A stretch of 57,430 nt of DNA, taken from assembly GCF_010993775.1 (NCBI RefSeq), contig NZ_WOTO01000059.1, positions 1-57,430 of the forward strand, in the 5' to 3' direction. Shown in pieces: positions 48,630 through 57,430 of the stretch; within the stretch, counting starts at the first letter, position 1; each line of letters begins with the position of its first letter. The notes under the pieces were generated by a model. That model was not told where the DNA came from. It saw nothing but the letters and a program-made list of their open reading frames with translations, and searched no databases. Both the position numbers and the translations under genes were made by a program. The DNA is from Fodinicola feengrottensis. Lineage in GTDB: Bacteria > Actinomycetota > Actinomycetes > Mycobacteriales > HKI-0501.

Positions 48630-48850
48630 TGCTGACACGCTGACAATTGGGCGCCCGGGCCGTGTTTTCGCAGGTCATATGGCGTCTGAGGCTGTCAGCA
48701 GGCCTGCTGACGGGGTGCTGACAGTGCTGACAGCTGAGATGGGTTGTCACCACTGTCAGCACCTGTCAGTGGCGCTGCTGACAGCGTCGATAGGGGTTTG
48801 ACCTGCGGAAACGGGCGTTTCGAGGTCGATTGTCAGCGTGTCAGCAGTTT
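48630..48850. repeat. TGCTGACA iteron cluster, candidate replication origin
   Basis: Eleven matches to tgctgaca or its complement tgtcagca, allowing one mismatch, in 220 bp. Forward at 48630, 48638, 48705, 48716, 48725 and 48776; reverse at 48693, 48754, 48764 and two around 48830-48845. Several are 9-11 bp apart, so on one helix face. They span the gap between xis and the DUF3987 gene and run into that gene's 3' end. Such iteron arrays are typical of Rep-bound origins or operators. Confidence 0.7.
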
Positions 48851-50364
48851 CGGAGATGTCGGCAGCGGCAGGGTGCAGCTCGTACGCGGAGTCTTCGCGT
48901 TGGCGGACCCATCCGTATTGAATGAGCGTCTCAATCGCGGCGGCAACGGTGGCCGCCGTGGTGGCGGTATTGCCAACCCGGCGCGGCATCCGGCGGTGCA
49001 GATCGCGACGGCTGAACGTCAGCATTTCCTTGTCAATCAGCACGCCGAGCGCGTGCCGCGCCGTAGTCGCTGCCGTATCGGCGGCAATGGCCGTCATTGC
49101 GGCGCGGTAGTGCTCTATGAAGAACGCGACCAGCCGTACGGCGTCCGTCATCTGGGCACCGTCGACGGGCTTTTGCCAGGCGTTGTCCGGGTGGTGGGCG
49201 ACGTGTAGGAGCGCGGCCAGGCGCATCGTGGTTCCGGTGAGTTTGTTGGCCCATTCCCGCATGTCGTACAGCGCCCCGCCGCGCCGTAGCTGTACCTCGA
49301 TAGCGCGCGCGGACGTTGAGCGGCTCGTACGGGCGTCATCGGTGAGGGTGAGCACAACAGGGTCGGTCCAGTCGGCGAGGCTGGCAGCGAGCGCGTGAAC
49401 CTGCGTCGCGTAGACGGTCGCGATGTGCTCGGAAACGGGTGGGGCGTCATCGTCGCGGTAGCCGGCGAGGCTGACCGGCAGTACGAACAGGAACCGGGCC
49501 ACGATGCCCCGGCCGGTGAGGTCGCCGTTGGTGCCGAACTTGCGCAGCACGGACGGCTGCGCCATCACTCCCACGGTGAGGGTGGGGTTGGGGATGTATT
49601 CGGCTTCGCGGCCGAGCCGGTCAACGCGCAGTGGCCGGCCGGAGTGACCCATCAGGTACGGGTCGAGGTTCGGAAGTTTCGAATGCTGTCCGCCCAAGGT
49701 GTCGAATATTCCTCCCTCATCGGAGATCAGCGCCATCCGGCCGCCGTTGGCGGCCATCAGCGACGTGAGCGCTTCGGGGGTGGCGTTGTCGGTAAAACAG
49801 CCGGGGCGGTTCCGGGATGGTGATGGCGTCGGCGGCCAGTGCGGCGGCAACCGCCTCAGCGGTTAACGCTTCCCGCTTGGCCGCATCGGCTTTGGCCGCC
49901 ATGCCTTTGGCTTGCTCGGCGGTGCGCTCGGCGATGTCTTTGAGCGCGGCGTTTTCCTTTATGACCGGCCGCACTTGCTCAGCAGCAAGAGCAGCCTCGA
50001 TAGCCAGCAGCGGGCCGGTCAGCGCACCGTGTACGGGGCTTTTGCGTTCGCCTGGTTCGGCGAATACGGCTAGGAACAGATTGCAGGGCTCACGCCAACC
50101 CGGTTTGGCCTCGATCAGCACTCGCCCACCGGCACACGCCGAGAGCACGGACAGCGCGACAGTGCCGGCCATCGCGGGATCGGTCTGTGTGAACACGGCG
50201 GTAGCGGTGACCATTTCTGCCAGCCAGCCGGGGAAAACATCGATCGGGAACGATGGCGGCCGGGCCGATGAGGACAAGGGGACGGGCAGGTCCCATCCGG
50301 CCGCAGCGGCAAGGTCAGTCGCCGTGGGGAATGCGCGCACATTCAGCTCGTCGGCAATGTTCAT
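48756..50364 (-). CDS. DUF3987-family replication-associated protein (one frameshift)
   Basis: About 536 residues. ATG 50364 with aaaggagc nine bases upstream. NIADELNVRAFPTATDLAAA, VFPGWLAEMVTATAVFTQTD, GGRVLIEAKPGWREPCNLFL and FAEPGERKSPVHGALTGPL (a degenerate P-loop-like GERKSP) match DUF3987, which accompanies primases in mobile elements. Frame change near 49805. The C-terminal part has MRLAALLHVAHHPDNAWQKP and a winged-helix-like end (ETLIQYGWVRQREDSAYEL). Likely a helicase/initiator partner of the primase-polymerase just upstream. Confidence 0.8.
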
Positions 50365-50393
50365 GGGGTCAGCTCCTTTCGGTTGCACGGCGG

Positions 50394-51360
50394 TCATGCG
50401 GCAAGGGTGCGGGGCCGTTGAGCGCCGGCTTGGATGCCGTCTGAGATCGCGCCATCGGCCCGGCGCTGCGTGTACGCGCCAGCCGCGATGTGCTCCGCGC
50501 GCACCCCTCCAGCACGCTCCGCGCGACATTTGCCGGCAGCACCCCGCCCGCGACCAGCCGACCGAGGTTCAGCGCGGCCACATAGAGCGCCTTGCGGCGC
50601 CGACCGACCCGCGCGGTCCGGACGTGGTCCGTCTCATCGCGCAGCACTTTTTTCGACGTACGCGGACCGGCGAGCGGCGCCGGCCGGCATTGGAGCCGGC
50701 CGCCGTATCGGTGCCGGAGAAGGCAAAAGCAGCTGGAGGGACCACGGTGGAAGCGGCGCCGGGTCGCGATCGAGGGTGAGCAGGTACGGCTTGCCGGCAA
50801 CTGTGGAACCGGCGGCAACCACATAGCCGCCTTGGGCACGGGTGTCGATGAGCCAGCCAATTTTGCTTTCTGTGTTGCGCAGCTGCACGCCGCTCGGTGC
50901 CGTGAAATACAGGTGCAGCCCGTTCCGGCCGGTGGTGACCGTAAACGTGTCCAGCAGCCCAGCCAGGGATGCGCCGGCCCGCTCGGGCGAGTACCGCGAG
51001 CACATCGGCTCCGTTGGCCACGCCAGGAAGGCGCCACGCGGCCGGTGGGCTGTCGTTACCGGGCTTTGGCTGGTCAAGGTCGACCACCACCAGGCCGGCG
51101 CGTCCGGTGGCTATCCCGATGTTGTAGGGCGCCATCGACCAGGCCCGCCGGATACGGTCGGGGTCGGTGGTGGCTCGCGGTTCCCATCCCTGATGACCGG
51201 CCCGGCAACGCAGGTCGCGGCCGATGCACCGATCGGCCGTGTGATCGGGAAACGCGGGCCGTTTGTCGTTTGGCCGTATGGGAAATACGGGCCAACCACG
51301 TTCGGCAGCGTCCAGCGCGGCGGCGAGAGTGCTGGTCTGAGTGGAGGTCATGGCGGTCAT
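50394..51360 (-). CDS. bifunctional primase-polymerase (prim-pol) domain protein (two frameshifts)
   Basis: About 320 residues. ALDAAERGWPVFPIRPNDKR is the prim-pol N-terminus; NIGIATGRAGLVVVDLDQPK carries the metal-binding Asp pair (DLD), and TGRNGLHLYFTAPSGVQLRN the His motif, with GGYVVAAGS after it. C-terminal helical region AALNLGRLVAGGVLPANVAR. Frame changes near 50960 and 50640. AICE replication modules of the RepPP type use this protein. Its ATG overlaps the upstream gene's stop. Confidence 0.85.
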
Positions 51361-51713
51361 GCCGCGTGCTCCTGTCCGTAGTAGCAGTCGAAACATTCGC
51401 CGTACCGGCGGGAGATGTAGTGCTCTTTGACCTGCCTGCAGGTGGAGCAGGTGCGACGCGCGGTCAGCGCCTTGTCAATCGCGGCCAGCTGCGCCGGAGT
51501 GGCGGTGCGCTTGGGTTTGGCCAGCTCGATCCGGTAGAGGTAGGCGACCCGGCGTCCCCGGCGCCACATGATCTGAGCTGCGATCTCCTGCCCACCGGGC
51601 CGCAACCCACGGGCGCGCAACTGCCGGACGGTGGCCATTCCCTCGGGAGCGCAGCGGTACGGGAAGGTCGGCAGGCCGTACCGGCGGCCGGTTGGGTCGT
51701 AATAGGTCGGCAT
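51357..51713 (-). CDS. RRQRL-motif zinc-binding protein
   Basis: 118 residues, intact. APEGMATVRQLRARGLRPGG, IMWRRGRRVAYLYRIELAKP and a C-terminal zinc site (CSTCRQVKEHYISRRYGECF then DCYY). Conserved in AICEs, always near the replication module; function unknown. Start ATG 51713, stop overlaps the prim-pol start. Confidence 0.85.
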   Translation of the reverse strand: MPTYYDPTGRRYGLPTFPYRCAPEGMATVRQLRARGLRPGGQEIAAQIMWRRGRRVAYLYRIELAKPKRTATPAQLAAIDKALTARRTCSTCRQVKEHYISRRYGECFDCYYGQEHAA

Positions 51714-51719
51714 GGCCGG

Positions 51720-52067
51720 TCAGTGCTCGTGCCGGCGCGCGGTGCGACGGTTGGCCAGTAGGTGATTGATCAGGTACCGGCCGGCGCGAAGCTTGCTGCC
51801 ACTGCCGCCGCAGCGCGGGCATTCGCGGAACGTGCGGCCTGACGGTGACCGGCGTTTGCCAAGGCCGCCGCATCCCCGGCAGTTCGCGAACGGCCATGTC
51901 CAGCAGGTCAGCAGGTAGTACGGGACCCACAGCAGCAGCGCCAGCAGCAGCCACGGCAGGAGGTGAACGGCGAGGGAGAGCAGTGGTCCGTGCAGGGTGT
52001 GACCGTCGATCGGGTGGTTACTGGGTGTAGCGGCGGTGAAGGTGGCGGTAGCGGCAAGGTGGAGCAT
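51720..52067 (-). CDS. small membrane protein with DnaJ-like zinc knuckles
   Basis: 115 residues. One or two TM helices (LLSLAVHLLPWLLLALLLWV then PYYLLTC) followed by CRGCGGLGKRRSPSGRT and ECPRCGGSG, two CxxCGG knuckles like the DnaJ cysteine-rich region. Preceded on its strand by the CCGCTAC repeats, 6 bp upstream of the RRQRL gene. Common AICE accessory; role unknown. Confidence 0.75.
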   Translation of the reverse strand: MLHLAATATFTAATPSNHPIDGHTLHGPLLSLAVHLLPWLLLALLLWVPYYLLTCWTWPFANCRGCGGLGKRRSPSGRTFRECPRCGGSGSKLRAGRYLINHLLANRRTARRHEH

Positions 52068-52110
52068 GGTAGGTGCCTCCTGGGCTGTTTTTGGGCGTGA
52101 GAGGGGGTGC

Positions 52111-52218
52111 CCGCTACCCGCTACCTGCGGATATGTGGGCTGGTGGGGGCTGTTGTGGGAGCGGGTGGGTAGCGGGCTGGGTAGCGCAGCCGCTACCCGT
52201 AGCGGGCCGCCCGCTACC
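52111..52218. repeat. CCGCTAC repeat cluster (candidate clt/TRS transfer site)
   Basis: Seven copies of ccgctac or its inverse in 108 bp: forward at 52111, 52118, 52190 and 52211; reverse at 52169, 52181 and 52199. One pair makes the hairpin gggtagcg-cagc-cgctaccc (52179-52198). It lies right after the FtsK/TraB gene stop and upstream of the small membrane protein. TraB-type translocases of Streptomyces elements bind 8-bp TRS repeats (clt) near traB; this fits by place and form, but could instead be an operator. Confidence 0.6.
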
Positions 52219-52248
52219 TCACCGGTCCGTCAGCGATCTACTGGACGG

Positions 52249-54451
52249 TTACGCTCCGTTGTTTTGGCGCTTGGTGATCGCGGCCTTGATGTCGGCGGCT
52301 TTGGCGCCTTTGCGGACCTGTCCGTCCCGGTTGACGTTGCCGCTCGGTACGCCGAGAGCGCGCAGCTGCGCGGAGATGCTGTCCGGGGTGATGTCGGCGT
52401 ACTGCTCCGGCATCTGCTCGGCCAGGCGGCTGGAGATGGTGGTCCAGTGCAACCGGTCGTCTCCGGTGAACACCGTCAGCAGCACGTCAGTTAGCACGTC
52501 GCGTGATGCGCGGGCCATGTCCTCTCCGGCGGCCATGCCGGTCAGGGTGCCGACCCGTTCGCGATGGGCGCGGGCAGCGGTCAGGATCTTCTCAGCGTCG
52601 CCGTGGTCGGCGAGGAACGTCCGCACGGTCGGGGTTTCATCGGTCGCGCCGTACAGGAAACCCACGCCCCGGTACTTGTCCCCGACTGGCAGCGATGACG
52701 CATCGAAACCTTCGGCGTACGCGTCCCCGCCGAGGACCGCTTCGGACACGATCCGGTTGCCGCACTTGAGCGCGAACCGCACCGCGTGGTTGTCGCGGTA
52801 CCGGTTGAACAACCGGCCCACATCTCCGGCGCCGACTCCGGCCGGCTTCTGCGAACTGGACAGGATGCTCACGCCAGCGGACGGGCCGACCGCCTGAATC
52901 CGGGACAGCTTCGCCGCGATCTCTTTGTTGATGGCCTGGTCTTCGGTCTCGAAATAGACCTGAAACTCTTCCATGACCAGCAACAACACTCGCAGATCCG
53001 GGTACCGGGGGTCGCGCGCCAACTCTTCGGTGAGCTTGCCTTCCGGGCACACGGTGACCGGCAGCTTGGCCAGCTGCTCGTTCACCCGGTCAATGTGCGC
53101 CAGGATCTCATCCAGGGTGGCGAGCAGGTTCCCCACCGGATCGGGGTCGTTCACGTTGGGGTGCGTACCGAAAATGATCCGATGCGCGACCATCCGGAAC
53201 TTGATCCAGTCCGGCGAATTCTTCCCGTCAACGATGATCAGCTTCACCCACGGGTCAGCAGCGGCAAACAGCGCGAGCAGCCGCGCGGCGAACGTTTTTC
53301 CCTTACGTGGCTGGGCGCCGACTATGACCGAGATCCACAGCAGCGACAGCGTCACCAGCTGATCGCGTTCATCCTTGCCGAACTTGACCGGCCGCCAAAT
53401 GTTGCGCGGCTTGCAGTCCAGCAGGTCAGTACGGCCAGCGCCGATCGCGAGCGGGTCCCGGTCAGCCACAACAGCAGGTGACGCCGACTGCTGGTCTCAT
53501 CCTCAGTCAGGAACACCTGATTGACATGCACGTCCAGCCCAGACGCGATCTTTTCCTTTAGCAGCACACACATCAGCCCCCCCCCTGCCGTACGGGAGGT
53601 CCACCACCACCTGCGAACCAGTGCCACGGGAGTCGCGGGTCATCTGCGCCCCAAACTGCACCTGTTGGCCGGGCTTATCCGCGTTGCCGAGCCCGGCGGC
53701 GTAGTAGGCGCGCAGCACGATATCGAGGTTCAGCTTGCGAAAACGCGGCGCGATAATCGCCTTGGAGATGATCGGCTTGTGCGCCGGGCGACCCAAATGC
53801 GCCAGAGCGCCGAGCAGGATGCCGGCGACGCTGAGGTTCACCCGGGGGGGGGCGAGGGTGCACAGCAGCAGCCCGCCCACCGCGACCCCCGGCGTTTTTG
53901 CGCGGCCATCACCCAGCCGCGCCAGCGACGGGTTTCCTTCAACTCCTGCAGCAGATGGTTATAGCCTTCGCGGCCTCCTTCGGGTCCGCGGTGCGCGTTG
54001 TCCGCCACCGCTTGCCGGACCGGGCCCTGCTCGGTCACCACCACCACCACCGCAGTTGCCGCTGCACCAGGCGCACCGCGCCAACCGCGCCGTAGATCGC
54101 GGTTTTCCCGCCATACCAAGGAACCCGGACCGCGTGAAACGCGCTGATGTGCAGCCAGCGACGCACCGCCCGGTTGATGGTGCCGCGCAGGTTCCCCAGC
54201 AAGAACGCGGCCGGAATGATCGGCTCGCGCCGGTCCTCATCGGCCGGCAGGGCAATCGTGACGCCAGGATCAGCGACCTTGAGCCGCGCGGACTCCGGCG
54301 AGTCCGGGTCATCTAGTTCGACCTCAAAAGAGCTGTCATAGCGTTCTACGTCGGTGCCGGGTTTGCGCAGCGGAACCACGTTGTTGCCCGCGCTGCCCTG
54401 ATCAAGGGCGGCAAACTCAGCGTCCCAGTCAATATTGTTGGGGCCGGTCAT
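52249..54451 (-). CDS. FtsK/SpoIIIE-type (TraB-like) DNA translocase for conjugal transfer (frame-interrupted)
   Basis: About 734 residues. N-terminus TGPNNIDWDAEFAALDQGSA, TM segments in the first third (AVRVPWYGGKTAIYGAVGAV; LSVAGILLGALAHLG), then ASGLDVHVNQVFLTEDE. Motor: WISVIVGAQPRKGKTFAARL (Walker A variant PRKGKT), VLLLVMEEFQVYFETED (Walker B) and GVSILSSSQKPAGVGAGDVG then RLFNRYRDNHAVRFALKCGN. The C-terminus is winged-helix-like (QLRALGVPSGNVNRDGQVRK). Frame changes near 54050, 53890, 53580 and 53465. Single-protein double-stranded DNA transfer by TraB-type FtsK is the AICE mechanism. Confidence 0.88.
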
Positions 54452-54525
54452 TGTTGTCGTTCGGTTCGGTGGACATGATGTGCGGGTACCTCCTGTGTGG
54501 GGGTGGCCGGAGCGCGGTCCGGTTC

Positions 54526-55391
54526 CTAGGCCGTGGTGGCCGCGCTCCGGGCGGATTCAACGAGTGGATGTGGGTGTGTCGTCTGCGCGCGGAGCAGGTG
54601 CGCCAGCGCGGCACCCATGCCCAGAACCGCGACCGGTAGGCAGGCGACAGCGGTGGTGATCCACCACGGCGCGGCCGTGACTCCGGCGGCGCTCATCAGG
54701 TGGTAGGCGACCTGGCCGAGCGCGCCGAGGATGAGCGCGCCAATCGCCGACCACTTCGCGAATTGGCGCGTCGGGCCTTCCGTACGACCGGCGAGCCAAG
54801 CTCGCAGCGCGTACGCGGCGTAGGTCTCCACGCCGATCGGGAGCGTGATCGCGGTGTTGATCGCGAAACCGTCCACGATCCCCGGCAACGGATGCACAAC
54901 ACCGAACCCGGTGAGCCCGCCCAGCCCCCACCCACCCAGACCAGATCGCGACAAACGCGGGAGCGGCCAACAACAGCACCGGCACACGCCTTGACCGGCT
55001 TGACCTCCTGCCCGGTCCCTCCAGCGCTTGCGGCGTGCCCGGGTCTACGGCCGGCACTACCTGCACGGCATCCTCAACCGGCGCCGTGGCTGAAGCACCA
55101 GCCGTTTCGGTGCTCAGGTCGGGATCGGCGGCGCTGGGTCTGCGGGTCCGAGCTGGAGGGGACCAGGTGCAGCCGGTTCGCCGAAACGGTGTCGGTGAAC
55201 GGTGCCGGTGCGGTCAGCTCGGCGAGGATGGCGCGTGCCTTCGGTGCGCCGATCCGCAGCTCGGTCATCAGCCGGTTCCGGGATGGCACCTCCCCCAGTT
55301 CGGCTGTGAGCTTGCGTGCCTTGGGCAGCAGCGCATCGACCGGAGGCGGGTACGCCGAACGGGACTCCTGCGTGGTGGTCTCGATGGTCAT
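54526..55391 (-). CDS. DUF2637-domain membrane protein (SpdB-like), frame-interrupted
   Basis: About 288 residues. Cytoplasmic N-terminus TIETTTQESRSAYPPPVDAL with KLTAELGEVPSRNRLMTELR (an HTH-like helix pair), a polar linker (DPDLSTE...), then four TM helices (VPVLLLAAPAFVAIWSGWV; LPGIVDGFAINTAITLPIG; LILGALGQVAYHLM; ITTAVACLPVAVLGMGAALA) with the DUF2637 motif VETYAAYALRAWLA. Frame changes near 55110 and 54960. Usually encoded beside traB; proposed role in pock spreading. Stop overlaps none; its ATG overlaps the lipoprotein stop. Confidence 0.82.
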
Positions 55392-55645
55392 CGCGAGTCC
55401 TCTTTCCAACAGGTCGGGTACTGGTCGCCCTTGCCGCAGGCGAGGTAAATGCTCATCGGGACGATTTCGCAGTCCTCATGTCCGCCCTGATCGCGAACAC
55501 ACACCCAGTACGTGAAAGTGCTCCTGGCGCCAACCGCCATGTACCGGTGCGTGACTGTCCCGGAAAGCGAAGTGCAGCCGAGCAAAAGCGCAGCTATCAG
55601 CACCGCTCCGGCGGCGGCAACAGTTGTCTTGACCAGTCGCGTCAT
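55388..55645 (-). CDS. small AICE lipoprotein
   Basis: 85 residues from ATG 55645. TRLVKTTVAAAGAVLIAALL then LGCTSLSG is a lipobox; the mature part has four more Cys (YWVCVRDQGGHEDCE, YLACGKGDQYPTCW), suggesting two disulfides. Overlaps the DUF2637 start by ATGA. Exported; unknown role. Confidence 0.7.
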   Translation of the reverse strand: MTRLVKTTVAAAGAVLIAALLLGCTSLSGTVTHRYMAVGARSTFTYWVCVRDQGGHEDCEIVPMSIYLACGKGDQYPTCWKEDSR

Positions 55646-55653
55646 GATGACCA

Positions 55654-55902
55654 TCAGGCGACCTCTTCCGAGTCCAAGGCCGCCGGAGCGGGCGTGCCAT
55701 AGACCAGATGCCGCGCCATCAGCGCGCGATGCTCAGCCCGCCGCAACCGGCGCCAATCCAGCAACGTCGGACCGCCCTCAACGGTCAGAATCCGGATTTC
55801 CTCATCGACCAACGCAAGCTCAGCCTCAAGCGCCGGCCACTCACGCTCGATCTCCAGCAGCTCCGCATCTGTAGGACCGTCCTCCATCGGGTCGTTTCTC
55901 AT
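55654..55902 (-). CDS. DUF6284 small AICE protein
   Basis: 82 residues from ATG 55902 (RNDPMEDGPTDAELLEIERE); an ATG at 56013 in frame is possible but would extend over the operators. Conserved EWPALEAELALVDEEIRILT then EGGPTLLDWRRLRRAEHRAL. A helical acidic protein found in many AICEs upstream of the SpdB/traB set. Function unknown. First gene of the long leftward operon, facing the GntR repressor. Confidence 0.8.
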   Translation of the reverse strand: MRNDPMEDGPTDAELLEIEREWPALEAELALVDEEIRILTVEGGPTLLDWRRLRRAEHRALMARHLVYGTPAPAALDSEEVA

Positions 55903-55988
55903 CTCTGCATGCCTTCCGGGTAGGCACAGAGGGTCAAAAACCGCAGGTAGCAGCGCTGTAGTAGCACGCTGCCAGCTGTGGTCCATCC

Positions 55989-56086
55989 CGTCTGTACGGT
56001 CTGTATCGTCCATTGCGTCTATACGAAACAGACCTTAAGCAGCAGACTTGAGTCATGTCAAGGGATGCGTTAGATTCGTCTAGACG
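55989..56086. promoter_or_regulatory. three putative KorSA-type operators
   Basis: cgtctgtacg (55989-55998), cgtctatacg (56016-56025) and cgtctagacg (56077-56086; flanked to make the 14-bp perfect palindrome ttcgtctagacgaa). All fit CGTCTNNACG, centres 27 and 61 bp apart, in the divergent gap between DUF6284 and the GntR gene. The third site ends 34 bp before GTG 56121. Confidence 0.7.
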
Positions 56087-56120
56087 AAATGATCCGTATG
56101 AACGAAGTGGGTGGCCGGTC

Positions 56121-56912
56121 GTGACAAGCCCCGTCCGATACCGAGAGATCGCTGACCAGCTGCGCGACGCGATCATGAACGAAGAACGCCTAGTAGTCGA
56201 AGGCGTGGAGTTCTACCTCAAAGGTGGCGCGAAGCTGCCGACCGAGCCCGAGCTTGGGGTGCTCTACAGCGTCAGCCGGGGAACGATCAGGCAGGCGCTC
56301 AAGGAGCTGTCGTCCGAGGGCCTGTTAGAGACGCGCGGACGCGCAGGTACGTTCATCCGGCGCTTGCCGATGCTTGCTCACTCCGGCACAGCCGAGCGAC
56401 CAGACCGCAAGGGTAAGTCCGACTCATGGAGCGCCGAGGTTGAGCGCGCAGGCGGACAGCCGAGCCAAGACTTCTCTTTTCGCATCGTGGCGGCTACAAG
56501 TGGCGTAGCGCGACGGCTCGAAATTGAGGCGAATGCGCTCGTGGTTGTGAGGGACTGTTTTCGCTACGTGGACAACGTCCCGTGGGCTCAACAGATCAGC
56601 TACTACCCGTACGATGTTGCACAGGCAGCGAAAATAGACGTTCCGACAGACATAGAAGAGGGAACGGTGCGAGCGCTTGCAAAGGCGGGCTATCGCGAAG
56701 TTCGCTGGCTTGATGAGGTTTCGGCTCGGGCGGCGACCCGGGAAGAGGCGACAGCATTTCGCCTAGGCGGAGGAATGTTCGTCTTGTATTACCAACGCAC
56801 CGGCTGGACGAACGAGCGACCTATCAGACTCACCCGTGAGATCTTGCCGGCTGATCGCAATATCGTCACATACGAACAGGTGGAGACTGCCGCCATTGGG
56901 GAAGACTCGTGA
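56121..56912 (+). CDS. GntR/HutC-family repressor, KorSA-like
   Basis: 263 residues from GTG 56121 (TSPVRYREIADQLRDAIMNE); an upstream ATG at 56055 would put an operator inside the gene, so the shorter start is preferred. GntR winged helix: GGAKLPTEPELGVLYSVSRG then TIRQALKELSSEGLLETRGR. UTRA ligand domain: RRLEIEANALVVVRDCFRYV, EARAATREEATAFRLGGGMF. Matches the KorSA repressor of pSAM2-type elements that holds transfer and replication genes silent. Its stop overlaps the next start (GTGA). Confidence 0.88.
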   Translation: MTSPVRYREIADQLRDAIMNEERLVVEGVEFYLKGGAKLPTEPELGVLYSVSRGTIRQALKELSSEGLLETRGRAGTFIRRLPMLAHSGTAERPDRKGKSDSWSAEVERAGGQPSQDFSFRIVAATSGVARRLEIEANALVVVRDCFRYVDNVPWAQQISYYPYDVAQAAKIDVPTDIEEGTVRALAKAGYREVRWLDEVSARAATREEATAFRLGGGMFVLYYQRTGWTNERPIRLTREILPADRNIVTYEQVETAAIGEDS

Positions 56913-57430
56913 TCATCCGGGTTGCGCGACTGGCGGACATTCCCGAGATTCTGAGGCTCCGCACTGAAGCAGCAACCTGGCTGCACGGCAAAGGAAGTGA
57001 CCAGTGGGGGCCGACAGGCGACCCGCTAACGAAAGTGGCTGATGACATGGCACAGGCCATCCAGGCGGGTCATGCGTGGATGGGCTGCACAGAGGCAAAC
57101 GACTCGACCATCGGAACCATGACCCTCAATAAAGCGACGGACCCGGGTACATGGTCGGACAGTGAGATTTCTACGGCGCTTTTTGTGCACCGTCTGATGA
57201 TCGATCGGCGATACGCCGGACAAGGTTTCGGCCGAGAAATGCTGGACTTCGCCGAAAAACTTGCGTGTCTTGCCGATCGTGCTTGGCTACGGTTTGACGC
57301 ATGGTCGTCGAGTGGCGATTTGCATGCGTACTACCAGCGACTTGGGTTCCGTCTGGTGCGGATAGCCGACGTGACACCACCGAGCGGTGCTCTGTTCGAA
57401 CGGTCAACACAGCTGGCTTCGAATACCCGG
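56909..57430 (+). CDS. GNAT N-acetyltransferase, 3' end outside window
   Basis: Open to the window end, 174 codons, no stop. GTG 56909 overlaps the GntR TGA. IIRVARLADIPEILRLRTEA (N-terminus), WLHGKGSDQWGPTGDPLTKV and LFVHRLMIDRRYAGQGFGRE (acetyl-CoA loop RRYAGQGFG), then YYQRLGFRLVRIADV. GNAT genes directly behind korSA occur in AICEs. GC is lower than in chromosomal genes upstream. Target unknown. Confidence 0.85.
   Translation, partial: MIIRVARLADIPEILRLRTEAATWLHGKGSDQWGPTGDPLTKVADDMAQAIQAGHAWMGCTEANDSTIGTMTLNKATDPGTWSDSEISTALFVHRLMIDRRYAGQGFGREMLDFAEKLACLADRAWLRFDAWSSSGDLHAYYQRLGFRLVRIADVTPPSGALFERSTQLASNTR

Noticed and set aside
54429..54614. Alternative start MSTEPNDNNDRPQQY for the FtsK gene
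   Set aside because: It stops after 15 codons; ATG 54451 gives the continuous protein.

Overview
High-GC actinobacterial chromosome. The gene order adnA-adnB, nudC, mrx1/uvrD2, whiB7, aarF, a DUF2342 zinc metalloprotease, a PDZ/Lon-like protease and a UPF0182 membrane protein is the block known from Mycobacterium (around Rv3202c to Rv3193c) and Streptomyces. A mycoredoxin and WhiB7 also imply a mycothiol-using actinomycete. I cannot name the genus.

Layout. 1-935: end of a glycine-rich membrane protein. 949-5955: the helicase-nuclease gene adnA bracketed by nested inverted repeats about 0.5 kb long, built from two small palindromic repeat families. 6014-24245: adnB, a methyltransferase and oxidoreductase, an EEP hydrolase, a PP2C phosphatase, a catalytic plus non-catalytic M16 peptidase pair, NudC without its zinc cysteines, a lipoprotein, a kinase-like protein, an ANTAR regulator, mrx1, uvrD2, a GNAT enzyme and an ECF sigma factor. 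24246-25628: whiB7 with a long leader carrying a candidate leader ORF and an intrinsic terminator. 25670-32248: GNAT, zinc ribbon, AarF kinase, HxlR regulator divergent from a cysteine-synthase-like enzyme, a TOMM-cyclodehydratase-like protein, DUF5679 and a YgjP-type metallopeptidase. 32249-37200: a secreted cell-wall/glycan set (GH20 with lectin-like propeller, LuxR-type regulator, CHAP protein, SpoIID-domain protein). 37335-46604: DUF2342 protease, SDR, FAD monooxygenase with MarR repressor, PDZ-S16 protease, PPA1309 protein, UPF0182.

46800-57430: an initiator tRNA-Met (CAT) followed by the left part of an actinomycete integrative and conjugative element (AICE). Reading inward from the tRNA it carries integrase, excisionase, an iteron cluster, DUF3987 and primase-polymerase replication genes, an RRQRL zinc protein, a CxxC membrane protein, an 8-bp repeat cluster, an FtsK/TraB-type translocase, DUF2637, a lipoprotein, DUF6284, three putative repressor operators, a GntR (KorSA-like) repressor and a GNAT gene cut by the window end. 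The right attachment site is outside the window.

Quality caveat. Most long genes are split by single-base frame changes that restore perfect family sequence on the other side, often near G/C or A/T homopolymers. I treat these as probable sequencing indels and annotate one CDS across the frames. A genuine decay hypothesis is not excluded for adnA and the first gene.

Most interesting: a TIR-bounded ~175-bp repeat family with five copies, the nested inverted repeats around adnA, the TGCTGACA iteron array and CCGCTAC repeats in the AICE, and the whiB7 leader.
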